Shown: positions 22,200 to 34,149 of the stretch, piece after piece
How positions within the stretch are numbered: the first letter of the stretch is position 1
Layout: each line of letters starts with the position of its first letter
From: Tolypeutes matacus
Taxonomy: Eukaryota; Chordata; Mammalia; Cingulata; Chlamyphoridae
Direction of reading: 5' to 3'
DNA length: 64,000 bases
Assembly: GCA_026826555.1 (NCBI GenBank)
Contig: JAKSZT010053928.1
Location: forward strand, 37,316,159-37,380,158
Made by a program: the position numbers and the translations under genes
The notes under the pieces: model-generated
The model's database searches: none
What the model was told of the DNA's origin: nothing
The model's input: only the letters and a program-made list of their open reading frames with translations

Positions 22200-23475
22200 T
22201 AAAAAAAATGGTTAGCACGTTACCATACTTAGGACATTTTTCCTTCTCTTACCTGCTACTTTACACTGTCAATATTGAGTAATAAGAACTGCTGCTGGTA
22301 TGCCAAAGGTGGGAAAGTAGGAGTGGCCAGCCCCAGGCTCAGGCACTGAGGGAGGGCATACTCTATAGAGAATTAAAAACAACAATAATACTTGCTAAAG
22401 GTTAGTCTGCTTTTTATTAACTTGTGTGGGCAATTCTAAACTAGCCAGTGATAAAATATTTCACTTTAAAAAAAAATATTTTGTCCAAGTTCTAAACAAC
22501 CACTACAGTTACTTCAGTTTTAATAATATGAATGTCAACTTAAAATCATTACATTTTTATGACTTATCCTTTAATAAATACTGTATTCTATATGGAAGTT
22601 AATGCTGAGAACTCCCAGTTAGGCAGGAGGGCACAGATGCAGGAGTTCATTTTGAGAGTTTGTTCATAAGGGTGAGGAATTGTTCTAGATCCCTTCAGGC
22701 ATAGTTTGAACATGATGTCACATATTCGTGCATTTACACAGGGGATTTGATATAGCAATAATGGCGCAGGAATTGTCAAGGTGAATGAAAATAATTTGTT
22801 TCTTCAATTCTGCCCTTCTCTGTGACCGTTTGGAATTTTAATGTTTAAAATTTTTCAACTATAAAGACGTTTGCAAACCACTAGGAGAGAGCTTGAAGAA
22901 ACAAAGACATAGGCGACATTTCAATTTCTGAGATTTATTGTAAAATTAGATTTTTACTAATTGCTGCCAATGCTATATTCATTTTAGGGCTTTTTCTCTT
23001 TGTATATCTGTTGCTTGAGGTGACAGACATTTAAAAATTAAAATTAGTTAAAATTTACAGGAGAAAACAGATTGATGAACCTAGTTTTCATTGAATGTGA
23101 TTATGCAAAGTCATTGACAGGTTTGCAGAAGTGAAGGCTAGAAAACAGAAACTGTAATGCTATAATTAATTGCTATAATAGAAGAACATACACATTTTCC
23201 CTCTCTTCAATGTCATTAAAAGGGTAATGCAATGTAATTAAGAAGTATTAATCCATTATTTTTGTGTGGAAATCTTTATTTAATTTTTTATTCTTATGTT
23301 TATTTGATTATATAAAAAGTTCAGAAAGGGAACATATTTCCTTTCTGCGTTTCCTTTCTGACTGTATTATTATTCATGTTAGGACTTTCACCAAACACAA
23401 TTTTGTTATATGGAGAAAGGATTTTAAAAGTGATCATTTCAAACATCAGATATACAAGGTACACCACTGACAAAC

Positions 23476-23478
<3 letters not shown>
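22200..23478. other. Intergenic, nothing recognised
   Basis: AT-rich unique sequence. The short frames at 22588-22779 and 23264-23470 have no recognisable motif. Confidence 0.5.

Positions 23479-23517
<39 letters not shown>
23479..23517. repeat. (TA)n microsatellite
   Basis: About 19 uninterrupted TA units, likely to be length-polymorphic. Confidence 0.95.
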
Positions 23518-23519
<2 letters not shown>

Positions 23520-25250
23520 ATATCACTCTTTCTTTGAAATTTTCCCAATTGCATACACATGTACCTTTTTGCTAATGGCCAGAATTTTAGTTTTGAACTC
23601 TAGAGAAAAAAATTGAAATCTTTTTAATCATTATGATTAGTCAATATCTTAGACTTGTGTTCAGAGTAAATGTGTACCTGTAAGAGGAGGAAAGACTCTT
23701 GTTAGTGTATTTGCACTATGAACTTGGTGTATAGAAGGAGTTAAATGAATATCTGTGGGCTGGATGGAAGAATATAGCCTTGACAATATGTTCCAAGGAC
23801 AGATGTATTAGTCACCTTGCTCACTCTTTTCCTGACAACCGTAGCACCTTCTCAGGGTACATTCTAGGATGAATATGTAAAGCCTAAGAAAGATGCCGAA
23901 AACATGCTGCTGCAATTTCACTCATCCTCCTTCCTCCACATCACCACCTACTTTAGAGGAAAATTAGTTTAAGCTTTGAATCTGGTAGGTTACTGGCAAG
24001 AAACAGATGAGGCACTCAAATTTGGAAAATTTGAGATTTTTATAAGGGGATTATTGACAAAGGTGTAGGCAGGTATTGGAAAACCATTGATGAGGCACCA
24101 GTATCCCAGCTCTAGGGTGCTAGGACTGAAGGTGCAGGAACCACATGAATCTTGGGACTGTCAAAGGCAATTGCCCATGGGAGCTCCAAGCAGCCCATAG
24201 CAGCACTGAAGTCTCATTGAAATTTACAAGTCAAATATAATTAATGTTTGTTGATTTTGCTTTAAAGCTTCAATTTCTTTCCATCTTCATTTAAACTCCA
24301 CAGGCATATTTGGAATTATTTTCCCATTCTTTTCATATTTTAATAGGATCATAATTATTTTATATTCTTCAAAAAAGTGGCAGGGATAAATTAATATTTT
24401 AGGGAAGTTGTTCTTCAAACTGTTGTTTGGACATTGATAACTATTACTTTCTTCCTGGAGTAGGAATGATGGATGTTAAACTTTGTTCAAATAGTGAATT
24501 AGTAGAAAAATGCAAATTTTGCATTTTACAAATATGGAGTTCATAATTATGAACTAGGAAGCCAGAACCTATTTTTTTTAATCATCTTGGTAAAATATGG
24601 ATAAAAGCACTGTAAATTCAGTATTTTTATTAAGCATACTTTTAAAAAGTTCAATGTGATAATTCTAATAAATTTTGATCATATTTAATCTAGAAATATT
24701 TATAATAGTTTCAATTTATTTTTCAATATATTTATATATAGAATATGTGAAATCAAGAATCTTTAATTTGTAACATGACTTTTATTTCAGGAAATAATTT
24801 AGCAAAGTGTTCCTTTAAAGAAGTGCAAATGATTATTTTAGAACCTCAAAGGATGATGAGAAAATGATGCAATATGCATATGAAATTGCTTTGAAATTAT
24901 AGTTTTAAATTCAAAGTGAAGGTGAGAATATGATGTATTATTACTGGTAATTTAATGGTAAGTATTTATTTAGAAAAATATTGGTTCACACAAGTCTTGA
25001 GGGAACTAGAGTGTGTAACTAGAGTACAACAGTATTGTTAATTACTTTTGTATTGCAACCATCTACAAAAATGAGTCATAAACATAATATTTGAATAGAT
25101 AGCACTTTTACAAGTACTATTTTCAGTTTCATCAAAGGATTATATACTTTTTTTCAGGTTTGATTGACTTGTGTATTGTTCATGCAGCATACTAGCTACT
25201 TTTTCTTGACTAAAAGGACGAGAATTTGAAGCATGTTTTTATTAAGTCAT
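23520..25250. other. Intergenic; repeat-like segment at about 24000-24200
   Basis: No gene. The text at 24000-24200 (ACTGGCAAGAAACAGATGAG, GATTATTGACAAAGGTGTAG) reminds me of an ancient mammalian interspersed repeat, but I cannot name the family. The rest is AT-rich. Confidence 0.4.
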
Positions 25251-25259
25251 ATAATTCTC

Positions 25260-25640
25260 CAAATCCACTGAGGTTGTACTAAATCAGTCAATCACAGATG
25301 TAAGTCACAAAAAATATTTCAGCTCTGGAGACAGCAAGCTATATGTCGCGCAAATTGCCTCGTGTAATTCCAGGGAGAGTGTTCATCTGCTACAGTATTG
25401 TCACGAAGGCATCCTAGGTTGTACTTTGTACCTCTCAGCCCAGTAAGACATTTGATTACACAGTCAGTACAATACCATACAAGCAGGAGGTACGGATTTC
25501 ACATAAAATGCAGGGAGTTGTCAAAGAAAACTCAGATACCGGCAGTGTATCAGGGCAAAGCTGAAGTCTTCTTGGAAATGAAATCTACTTCTGAAGACCA
25601 GTGTCATATTTAGATATTATTCCCTCTTTTAATATCAAGA
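25260..25640. other. Segment retaining clustered CpGs, possible conserved noncoding element
   Basis: Within AT-rich desert this stretch keeps several CpGs close together (GTCGCGCAAATTGCCTCGTG, CACGAAGG, GGTACGGATT, TACCGGCAG) and has no repeat signature. A 71-codon plus-strand frame at 25398-25613 has no recognisable motif. Constraint would explain CpG retention, but chance is not excluded. Confidence 0.3.
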
Positions 25641-27385
25641 TGGAGCTCTTTCCTACTGTTCTATTTATTTGTGATTTTTCCAACAAACAAACAAACAAAA
25701 ATTGAATGTGAAAATAAAGAGAAAAGAAGAGAACTGAAGCCTAGGTTTACAAAAATTATTTGCCTGTATTTTTCAGAATACTGAGGCACATCCAATTCAT
25801 ACCTGTAAAGGAGTGTTGTAATTGGAAATGTTTCAAAAGCTAGCTCTCACCTGAATCCCAGAGGTATACAGTGTTTACAGAGAGTGCTATTTTCTTTGCT
25901 CTCATTTATAAAATTGGCAATTTCTTCTAACAGAAAAGTAGGCAAAGAGGCAGGTGTATGATTCCGATTGCCTGGAGTTTATTTAAATAGTCTATTTACT
26001 TTTCTGTTGAATGTAATAAAAGGTATTTACCACAGCATATGCCACATGACAGGGTACTTTTGATTTCTCAGAGATTGTTATATTTGGTAGAAGACAGACT
26101 TTGGAAAATAAATCTTCATTTAAAGATATCATTTAACTACGAGTTTTCGTTGAAGTACAAGCCATCTCAATTAAAACTAGATGAAAGCTTTTTATTAGTT
26201 TGTCTCTTTACCTATCAAAGAAATAGCATCTCTCCAGTACCACCCTCATATATAATAATGTTAAATAACTTCAGTTTTATTTTAGCATCAATATTTCTGA
26301 GAAGGTGATTCTTTCTAAGTAATTCATTCAGCTCTGATAAATAATGAACACACATTTTAGTGATGGAGAACAATTTGGCTAGCACATTTCTATGCGTAAA
26401 GCTCTTGCCTGATAATAATGCATTTGGACAGTGGGCTGCAACCATTATTTGAATAGACTACACTAAGGTAATAAATTATTTTCATTTTGGAATGACAGGA
26501 TTACACATCTTCCACACTGTGCCTCACCTGGTTGTTGTTATCATAAACCCCTTTATTCTGTAACAAATTATGGCAAATGGAAAGGGCTTTATAGTGATGA
26601 CATTCGGGTAATATCTCTTGATAATAAGGATGTAACACTTGCTGCCACAATAAATGTACTTCCTGCTGGTATGTTTTATGTGATGTAGCCTACCATTTTG
26701 CTCATTGCCCTTAGATGTAGGAGGGTTTCGTATAGGTTCTAACAGTTAGAAGAAAAGAATATATCCTGTAAAGTACTTTTAATTTGAAAAATCAATCTAT
26801 AATATGTGAACTTGGATTGATTTCATTCTAATATTCTTATTCCTGATATAATTTATCTTCAGCAATTAATAACTTTAATCAGATCATTTACTACCTTAAA
26901 ACAGTATTATATTTGATTTTCTAGCCAGGAGTCAAAGACTGGACTTCAATGAGTTTACCCCAAACTCAAAGACCATAGAAATATTTTCATGGTAAAGGGA
27001 CTCTGTGCTCCATTTTCACTACCTGTGGGACCCCTTTGTAGCTCTAGGCATCTTTCCAGGGGAGGAGTCTGTAGCTATGACCTGACTCCATCACTTCCCA
27101 ACCATCTCTGAGTAAGGCACAGAGAAAAACCAGAGGCGTGGGATGCATAGACAGCATGTCAAAGTTTTGTTTGAAACAGACAAAAGGAATCTGTCTTGTG
27201 ATGTATGGAAATGAAAGGGAGAAATCACACAGATCAAGCTAAAAGCTTAACCCCAAATGGCTATATTGACAGGATATTTTCACTGAGCTCATCTGGAATT
27301 GCACAAAATGTTTTGGAGTGTATCAAGATGCACACTTAATTAAAAAATCATCTATTAATTTAACTTATCACTGTGGTTACTACCA
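25640..27385. other. Intergenic, nothing recognised
   Basis: No gene. A (CAAA)n-like short run occurs near 25681-25700. 26480-26760 is balanced-composition unique sequence without repeat features. Confidence 0.45.
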
Positions 27386-27391
27386 GACTGC

Positions 27392-27434
27392 CTTATATAT
27401 ATATATATATATGTCTGTGTGTGCATGCGTGTGT

Positions 27435-27465
<31 letters not shown>
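27392..27465. repeat. (TA)n / (TG)n / poly(T) simple repeat
   Basis: TA units run into a TG-rich stretch and then a T run of about 28 bases. The long T run could be the remnant of a retroposed poly(A) tail, but no flanking duplication is evident. Confidence 0.85.
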
Positions 27466-27479
27466 GTACATCCAAAACC

Positions 27480-30165
27480 TTGTTTTGGGAGAAGTTTTGA
27501 AAGTTGTGCAGGTTTGTTTTGGATATCTTGGTGATTATTGCATAAGCTAAACTAAATGATCACATTTGCAAAAGAAGTCTGGGCATTTTAAGCAAGTGGT
27601 TAAATTTCTTTATATTGCATGGTTTGTTCCTATACCTCAAAACGCAACAAATCAGGCTTCCTGATGGATACCATTTTTGATGTGGCACAGAAAAATAATG
27701 AAATGGAACAATAATAAAATATATATATATATATATAGTCAGCCCTTTGTGGATTAGGGTAAACCTGGCACAGGAAGGAGCAAGTTGAATTCGTTATTTT
27801 TTGTTAGGTTTTGTTCTTCCACACAGACTCATATTCAGCTCATGAAAATTATTCAGCTCACACACACTGACTGTCTCATCTGGTGCAAAAATTAGATATT
27901 GCTGACTTGGTCCTACTTGATTTGGTGGTATAAGCCCCAACTAACATCTTCCATGCTGATTTCATATGTACATAATCAATTGACAAGCCTAGGAATCTGA
28001 ACAATTGAGTGCTAGCATTAGCTACCTTTTCATTTTATTTTGTCTCATTCTGCCTTAAAACTTTTTTCCATTTGCTTTCCTTTATTCTTTGTCTTTTCCT
28101 TGAATAACATTTTGAGCTTACCTTTGTTTGATGAGAATAGACAGCTACTTGTACTAAATGACTTGGACTTTTACTGACCTAAAATCCAAAGAATAAGGTT
28201 ACATTTTAAAATACATCCTCTCCCTAAATTTTTATGATTGAGTCCAGAATAGGGTGTATGTGACCTGTAAATACATAATTTATGGGCTGACTCCACAGGA
28301 ACCAGGCAGTGAAATAGCATGCGTCTGGGGACCTGTTCCCTTACTTGTAGTGGCATCAACTGGGAAAGATAGATTAGAGAGAAGTTTAGGGTTCAGCAGA
28401 TATAGAAACTTACCTAGGGACAAGGCTCCAGCACAGTAACATGCCCAGTTCCACCCGTGAGGCATTAATGTGGGGCAAATCCATTTAGATGACCTATTTT
28501 CAGATTTAGAATGCGTTTTCCCACAAAACCAATTTTTTAAGATCAAGGCTTAAAAAAACAAATGATCTAGAAATTGAGATTTCAGTGATTCACTATGACT
28601 TTTTTTTTTGTCAATAATAATTTTAAAATATTAATATAAGTATATTCTGGATCATTTGAATGACAAATTTGTAATAAGGCCTGTCAATTCCAATACCTGC
28701 ATTTCTCTTTGCATTTCTGATGGTTTGGCTACCCTACATTACATCGTAATTGTCTTGGGCTTATTATTTCCATCCACATCAAATGAAGGCCAAATAATTT
28801 CCAAATGTGCTATAGCAATAAGGATTTGAAAATGTTCGGAAAGATAAGATGGTGGGAAAATTGGATCACACTTTTATGTACTGGTTAGACTTCTTATATG
28901 GACACATGGGTGGTTTTAAAGTTTAGGATTGTTACCATAATTGACCATCCAGTTTAGAATATCCCCTTGTTTATTTAGAATATCCCCTTATTTATTAGTG
29001 TTTTCCTTTTGGTTACCACCGCATACTCCATTCTTGATTTTACCACTTCCTAACCTGCATGTTGGGGAGCAAGTTACTGATGGTGCATTTGATGAAAAGG
29101 CTTTCTTCGAATGACTGTATCCTTACTTACATACCACAACGGGTCCAAAAGAGCAGGGGAACAGGTTCCATCTTGGCGGGTTCCCAGGGAGGCCAACTGT
29201 TAAAGTCAGGGCTTTCAGATAGTGGTTTTGCATGCCCCACTCTGCATCAAAGATGAGGGGCATAGGAGTGTGGGCTATTTTACATCTCAGGAGGAAAGGC
29301 ACCTGCCACTGAGCAAAAAGCATGTATCAGGCAATCTTTGTGCAGAGTTCCCACCCTAATAAGCAACTAGGACTGCTTGTTCTTGGTTTTGCTTTCTAGG
29401 TACAGTCAAGTAATACCATTAAACTTATTGTCTCCCCTGGGCTGCAGAATGGAAACATCTGCACACAAAGAAAAAGAAGGGATAGGTAAGGGCTGGGAGC
29501 TCGCCTCTGAACATGTCTGTGACTTCCCAGCATACATTTGTACAGCTAGAATACATTAATTATGCGATAGTCTTAGTAAAATCAAATTCACAGCTGGTTT
29601 GTAAAGATTAAATAATGCAAAATTTATTTGAAAAGCATTAGCAAGTAGTCTTGGTGTGGGGTCTCCTGGAAGCATAACCTGAAACAAAGTTTCAAGTGCA
29701 AGTGTTTATTTGGGAGTTGATTCTAGGAAACACAGGGAGTGGAATAGGAAATATTGGGTAAAAAAAAGTAGTCAAAAAAGTTGCATTTTGAAACCAGCTA
29801 TCACAGTGGATGACTGTGGAAGGTATAAAAACATGCTTAAGAGGAAGAGGGAGCTGAGGTACATGTATATCAATTTCTGTTAGTCATTGTTTGGAGGCTA
29901 TTGGGAATGTGTTAATTTCCTGGCATTTCCATCTTCATGAGATCTGTGAAGTTAGCCCTCTATGGTGCTAGAAAATAAACCCGTGGACACAAAGATGCAA
30001 ATATATAACTACAGGAAGCTGGGAGCACATTGAGTGGTCCAAGGGATATAAAGGAGAACTGATATTGATTATAATACTTGGTGCCTGGGATATAGTAGGT
30101 GTTAATTAAAATTAATTTCGAGTTGCTGGATACAAACCCTAGTAGCTGCTTTAAAAAATTGCCAG
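27480..30165. other. Intergenic; repeat-like segment near 29650-29830
   Basis: No gene. (TA)n at 27720-27738. 29650-29830 (AAGTGCAAGTGTTTATTTGG, GTTGATTCTAGGAAACAC) resembles an ancient interspersed repeat that I cannot assign. 28160-28550 and 29050-29560 are moderate-GC unique sequence whose short frames overlap on both strands. Confidence 0.4.
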
Positions 30166-30174
30166 TTTACCAGG

Positions 30175-30290
30175 AAAAAGGAAGGAAAGGAAGGAAAGGA
30201 AGGAAAGGAAAGGAAGGAAGGAAAGGAAGGAAAGGAAGGAAAGCAAGGAAGGAAGGAAGGAACGAACGAACGAACGAATGAATGAACAAA
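30175..30290. repeat. (GGAA)n / (AACG)n compound microsatellite
   Basis: GGAA and GGAAA units (about 30179-30261) pass into GAAC/AACG units and then GAAT/AATG units, a stepwise tetranucleotide drift within one tract. Purine-rich on the plus strand. Confidence 0.9.
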
Positions 30291-30507
30291 CTAACTCAAA
30301 TTTTCATTATTTAGGGAATATTCAGAGACTTAGTCAATTTTTTTATTTTTTTTATATAATGGTGTGGGAAATACAAATGCAAACACAACTTGAACATATG
30401 TTAATACGTTGTTTTTACGAACAGGGTCTTTTTGTTAAAACATACTTGTTTGTTTAGTCAAGATACACCTTATTTCTTAGTTATTTCCAAAATAAATTTG
30501 ATAATGG

Positions 30508-30519
30508 TCATTTAGCTTT
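30508..30519. repeat. Target-site duplication of orphan T-tract, left copy
   Basis: TCATTTAGCTTT, repeated exactly at 30626-30637. Confidence 0.7.
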
Positions 30520-30625
30520 TTTTTTTTTTTTTTTTTTCCTTCTTTGTTTTTTTTCTTTCTTTTTTTTTCTTTTGTTATTTTTTGTTTTTTCTTTTTTGTT
30601 GTTGTTGTTAGTTTGTTTTTTATTT
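30520..30625 (-). mobile_element. Orphan poly(A) retroposition (T-rich insert)
   Basis: A 106-bp insert made almost only of T, with a few C and G, lies between two exact 12-bp copies of TCATTTAGCTTT. The original site reads TAGCTTT/AAAT, which suits L1-endonuclease nicking. The simplest reading is a minus-strand retroposition so truncated that only the tail integrated, later interrupted by substitutions and a short GTT expansion. Confidence 0.6.
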
Positions 30626-30637
30626 TCATTTAGCTTT
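30626..30637. repeat. Target-site duplication of orphan T-tract, right copy
   Basis: Exact partner of 30508-30519. Confidence 0.7.
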
Positions 30638-30904
30638 AAATGCAAAAGATTCCATAAAAGTTTAATTAAACTGCTGAAGGGTAGGCAGAGAACCAAATCA
30701 TCCACTCAGTGAGTATTACTTCTTGAGAAGAGAGTCCATGAAAACCAAAATAAAAAAGGAAGAAGCCAAATTTTTTCCTTTGTTTATCATATAGATAGCC
30801 AAACTTTTTTGCCTATGGGCTTATAGGTCATTTTTTTTTTCTTTGCTGCTTTTTTGGTTCATTCCAAGTAAACAGAGAATTTCAAATAGACTTTTTTTTT
30901 TTTT

Positions 30905-31155
30905 TACAGAATGATTTCATTTATTTAACATTCCAAACCATGCAAAATCAAACAATAATATTTAGGGATACATATTTATGTTAACCATGAAGAAAAGCAA
31001 GGAAATGATCAACTTCAGAGTAGTTGTTTACTCTGAGGGGGGGAAGGGTGGATTGTGATCTTAAACTGGGTGGTAGATACATGGCATTTTTACAACTTTT
31101 ACCTTAAAATATGTGTGTATATTTGCATGTATGAAAATTTTAATATATTTTTTTT
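30905..31155 (+). mobile_element. L1M 3'UTR fragment
   Basis: GAATGATTTCATTTATTTAA, AGTAGTTGTTTACTCTGAGG and TACAACTTTTACCTTAAAAT follow the sense order of ancient L1M 3'UTRs. Confidence 0.5.
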
Positions 31156-31159
31156 AAGT

Positions 31160-32060
31160 GGTGAGGGAACATTGTTTTAGTGGATGTGTTTTGAGAGATG
31201 GGAAGCAGCCACGGTGATAGTTAACATGTTAGTAGAAGGAGTGGCTATGGAGTGGCTCTGGAGGTGTGGGCAGTGAGGGAGAGCTAGCTGAAGATTTGCA
31301 CTTCATTTAATGAGCCATATTTGCCAAGTTGGGAGCAAGGGGAGAAGAGATTTGGGGTCTTATATCCCCCATGCCTCCTTAAGCCCCAGAATCACCTCCC
31401 TAAAGTTCTTCAAGGACCTGCTATTTGGTCTTTGGGTTTAAGTGGGTATTACCAGGGAAGAAAAATGAGGTGGCTGTGAGGTACAGAGGGCAGAGGAGGC
31501 TACCAGAGCCTGTCAGGGGAGATGAGTGCGGCTTGGAAGGTGGGGAAGATCAGTGGAAGCAGAGCAGAGTGAGGTCTGGAAATAGCTTCTACTGTAGGGC
31601 ATCAAATATACTTTTAATATTTGCATTCATTTTGAAATCCACATAAACAGGAACCAGAGTGGCTGGAGAGTCAAACCCTCCCAAGTTTTTTGTTTTGTAG
31701 AAAAATGTACAAGCAAATACTGGATTGCTATCCTTCCTCCTGGCTTCTAGCACCTCACCCACAAAGAGTGGCTTCTTACCATAGTATTTTTACATTTCTC
31801 ATAATTGTGATATATTTATAAAAAATCAGTGTACAGATTAAATATTGATGAACAAGCTTGTAAAAATCACTTGTCCAAACCAACACCAAAGTGATTTGGA
31901 AGTCTAATTGATAACACAGTTTTGACTTAAAATTTAATGAAAACGTATTTTTAAATTGTCCTGCTTAGGAATTACTGAAAATTAATCAACAAGTTTAAAT
32001 AAACCAAGTTAGAAAATGAAAAAGTATATATGAGATTTCAATCCAGAAGAGTATTTTCAA
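31160..32060. other. Intergenic, nothing recognised
   Basis: Unique sequence with a slightly G-rich plus strand at 31180-31570. The 73-codon frame at 31425-31646 has no recognisable feature. Confidence 0.45.
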
Positions 32061-32067
32061 AAATAAA

Positions 32068-32436
32068 CAGGATCTTTTGAAGATGTTATTTTAAATTAAG
32101 GTGTGGCCCAACCACAAGAGATTTGGTCTTAATCAGGATTACTGGAGGCCATAGAAAGGGAAAGAATACGGAATCCAGCCTGAGAGAAGGCAACAGTGAG
32201 GAGCCAGAAGCTGGAAGTCAGCAAGAACACGAAAAAGAAAACAGAGGACCTCGCCTTGTGATGCGAGGCAGAGACTCAAGCCAAGGAGCCACAAGGATTA
32301 GACAAACCGGCACAAGGCTACTAAACTGGGAGGAAGCATACCTTCTAGCCTCTGAAACTGTGCGCCACTAAGTGTCTATTGTTTAAACCAATCCATTGTG
32401 TGATAATTGTCATAGCAGTGCAGGTAAAACTGAAAC
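32068..32436 (+). mobile_element. MaLR-type solo LTR, sense orientation
   Basis: Shares the layout of the LTRs of the element at 45290-47791, in the opposite orientation: AAGGTGTGGCCCAACC, GGTCTTAATCAGGATTACTG, AAGCTGGAAGTCA, CTAGCCTCTGAAACTGTG and TGTTTAAACCAATCCATTGT. It ends TAAAACTGAAACA. The 5' edge is uncertain and may lie up to 50 bp further left. No internal sequence is attached. Confidence 0.7.
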
Positions 32437-32439
32437 AAT

Positions 32440-33710
32440 GTTTCTTCCAATTACAATGACAAATGAAGCAGAAAACCTATGGCTCAAATTTATCATATGA
32501 GGAGGCTTGGACTATCATGTCAAAAGAGTGGTAAACTTTGATATTATGTATACATTTCTCAAAACTCTCACATAACTGAATTTCTCAGATTTACTTTCTA
32601 ACCACTGTGAAATAGAAACCATTGAAGGTAGAGTCGAGAGAAATTCTCCTTAACCTTCTCCTCTCTGTAAACTTCTCCAAGTATTTTTTTCACTCTCAAA
32701 CAGCTTACTCATCTCTAAGTCATCATAATAGCTTCCTTTCTGAGTTAATGTGAATAGTAAATGAGTTAATGAATGTGAAAATCTATTGTGAATTGTAAAG
32801 AATCTAACCATGAAAGGGAATATTATTATTACTATTCAATTTCAATTTTAAGGTTTTTCTTTTATTGTTATTCTTATATATGGACTAGGCTTTGAAGCTA
32901 TACTGCATGTATTTTGTATTTCTGTAAAAAAAAAAAAAAAAAGAGTTCAAAATGAGTGTTAATGACCACATATAACTTTCTTAATATAGACATTATTTCT
33001 TCATATTAATTGCTAGAGTTCTATAGTTTATTTTTTCTTTACTATACACTTAAATTGGAGAAGAAAAGTCCTATCCATATATTTTTATTGCTGTTGTATT
33101 TCACTTTTATTATTCATTAAATCAAGTCAACATTTTGATTTTTTTATAATATATTGAAACCTAAATATACATTTCCTAAAAATTTTTGTCATATTTAACT
33201 TCTATTATTAAAAACATTTCTTAATGTGTGCATATATGCATATACAAATGTGTGTATACATACATATATCTATATGTATATGTATATCTGTATGTATGTG
33301 TATATATATAGACATATCTATATCTATATATGTATTAGAGAGAGAGAAAGAGGCTAATCACATCATATTTTGTATCTGATCCCTTGTTCTCTGTTATGTT
33401 TATAGCTTTTAGAATAATTTATATTCACGACTACTTTTTCATAGAGATCTTACATGTCCTAGTAACCACTTGTTTTGATGATCTTTCCTATATATCTAAG
33501 CTTAACATGCAGCTTTCCCAGATCAATTTTTGTTTGTTGTTGTTGTTGTTAATAGTGCCATTTTTTGGAGTGATAAACATGTGAATTTTATTTTATTTGT
33601 GTTTTTACAGAACCAACCCTGTGCAAATCATTTTCCCTATACCTAAGGTCACATTGCAAATACAAAGACCAATTGTGGACTATGAAGCAATAATAAATAA
33701 TTAAAACCAA
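32440..33710. other. Intergenic; possible MIR and simple repeats
   Basis: 32650-32830 may be a decayed sense MIR (CTTACTCATCTCTAAGTCAT, GAGTTAATGTGAATAG). An A18 run lies at 32926-32942. 33230-33350 is TATG/TATC-type simple repeat ending in a GA run. No gene. Confidence 0.45.
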
Positions 33711-33714
33711 ATTT

Positions 33715-34140
33715 TGACAAGAACTTTCAATGATTTGGCTTTTCCAATCTCATATCCAGTAACTACCTGCCATCACCTGCTAAAAAAATTTCACTTCAGT
33801 TAAACTGGTATATGTTTTCCCCAAATTTAATTTGTACTTTACTACCTTGTCCCTGTATTCATACAATTTTTGCCTGAAACGACCTCTTGGGTAATGTCTG
33901 AGTTCTACATTTTCTTTGAATCCCAGTTCACAAACTACTACTTCATGAATCCTTCTCAAATTAGCCTACTCTTTTGCAGTACAAAAGCTCTAGTCTTCTT
34001 TGGTACTAAGAATGTTTTACTCTTATTTACTCTTGTATAGGATTTTACTCCCTAAATATAAGTACCTTTCTGTAGTTGAGGTCATATTTTAAAATTTTTT
34101 TTATTCTTCGCAGCGCTTTACACAGTTGTCACTCTACATA
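33715..34140 (+). mobile_element. L2 fragment
   Basis: TCAATGATTTGGCTTTTCCA, ACTACCTGCCATCACCTGC, GAATCCCAGTTCACAAACTA and TTCATGAATCCTTCTCAAAT keep the order of the L2 distal region. Confidence 0.55.
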
Positions 34141-34149
34141 TGCTGTAAA

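Noticed and set aside
27737..27775. Start of a MER2-like Tigger element (GTCAGCCCTTTGTGG)
   Set aside because: Only about 15 bases match and no opposite terminus or TA duplication was found.
30099..30281. 60-codon Lys/Gly/Arg-rich protein
   Set aside because: Translation of the GGAA/GGAAA microsatellite.
30508..30705. 65-codon Lys-rich minus-strand protein
   Set aside because: Translation of the T-rich insert; composition artefact.
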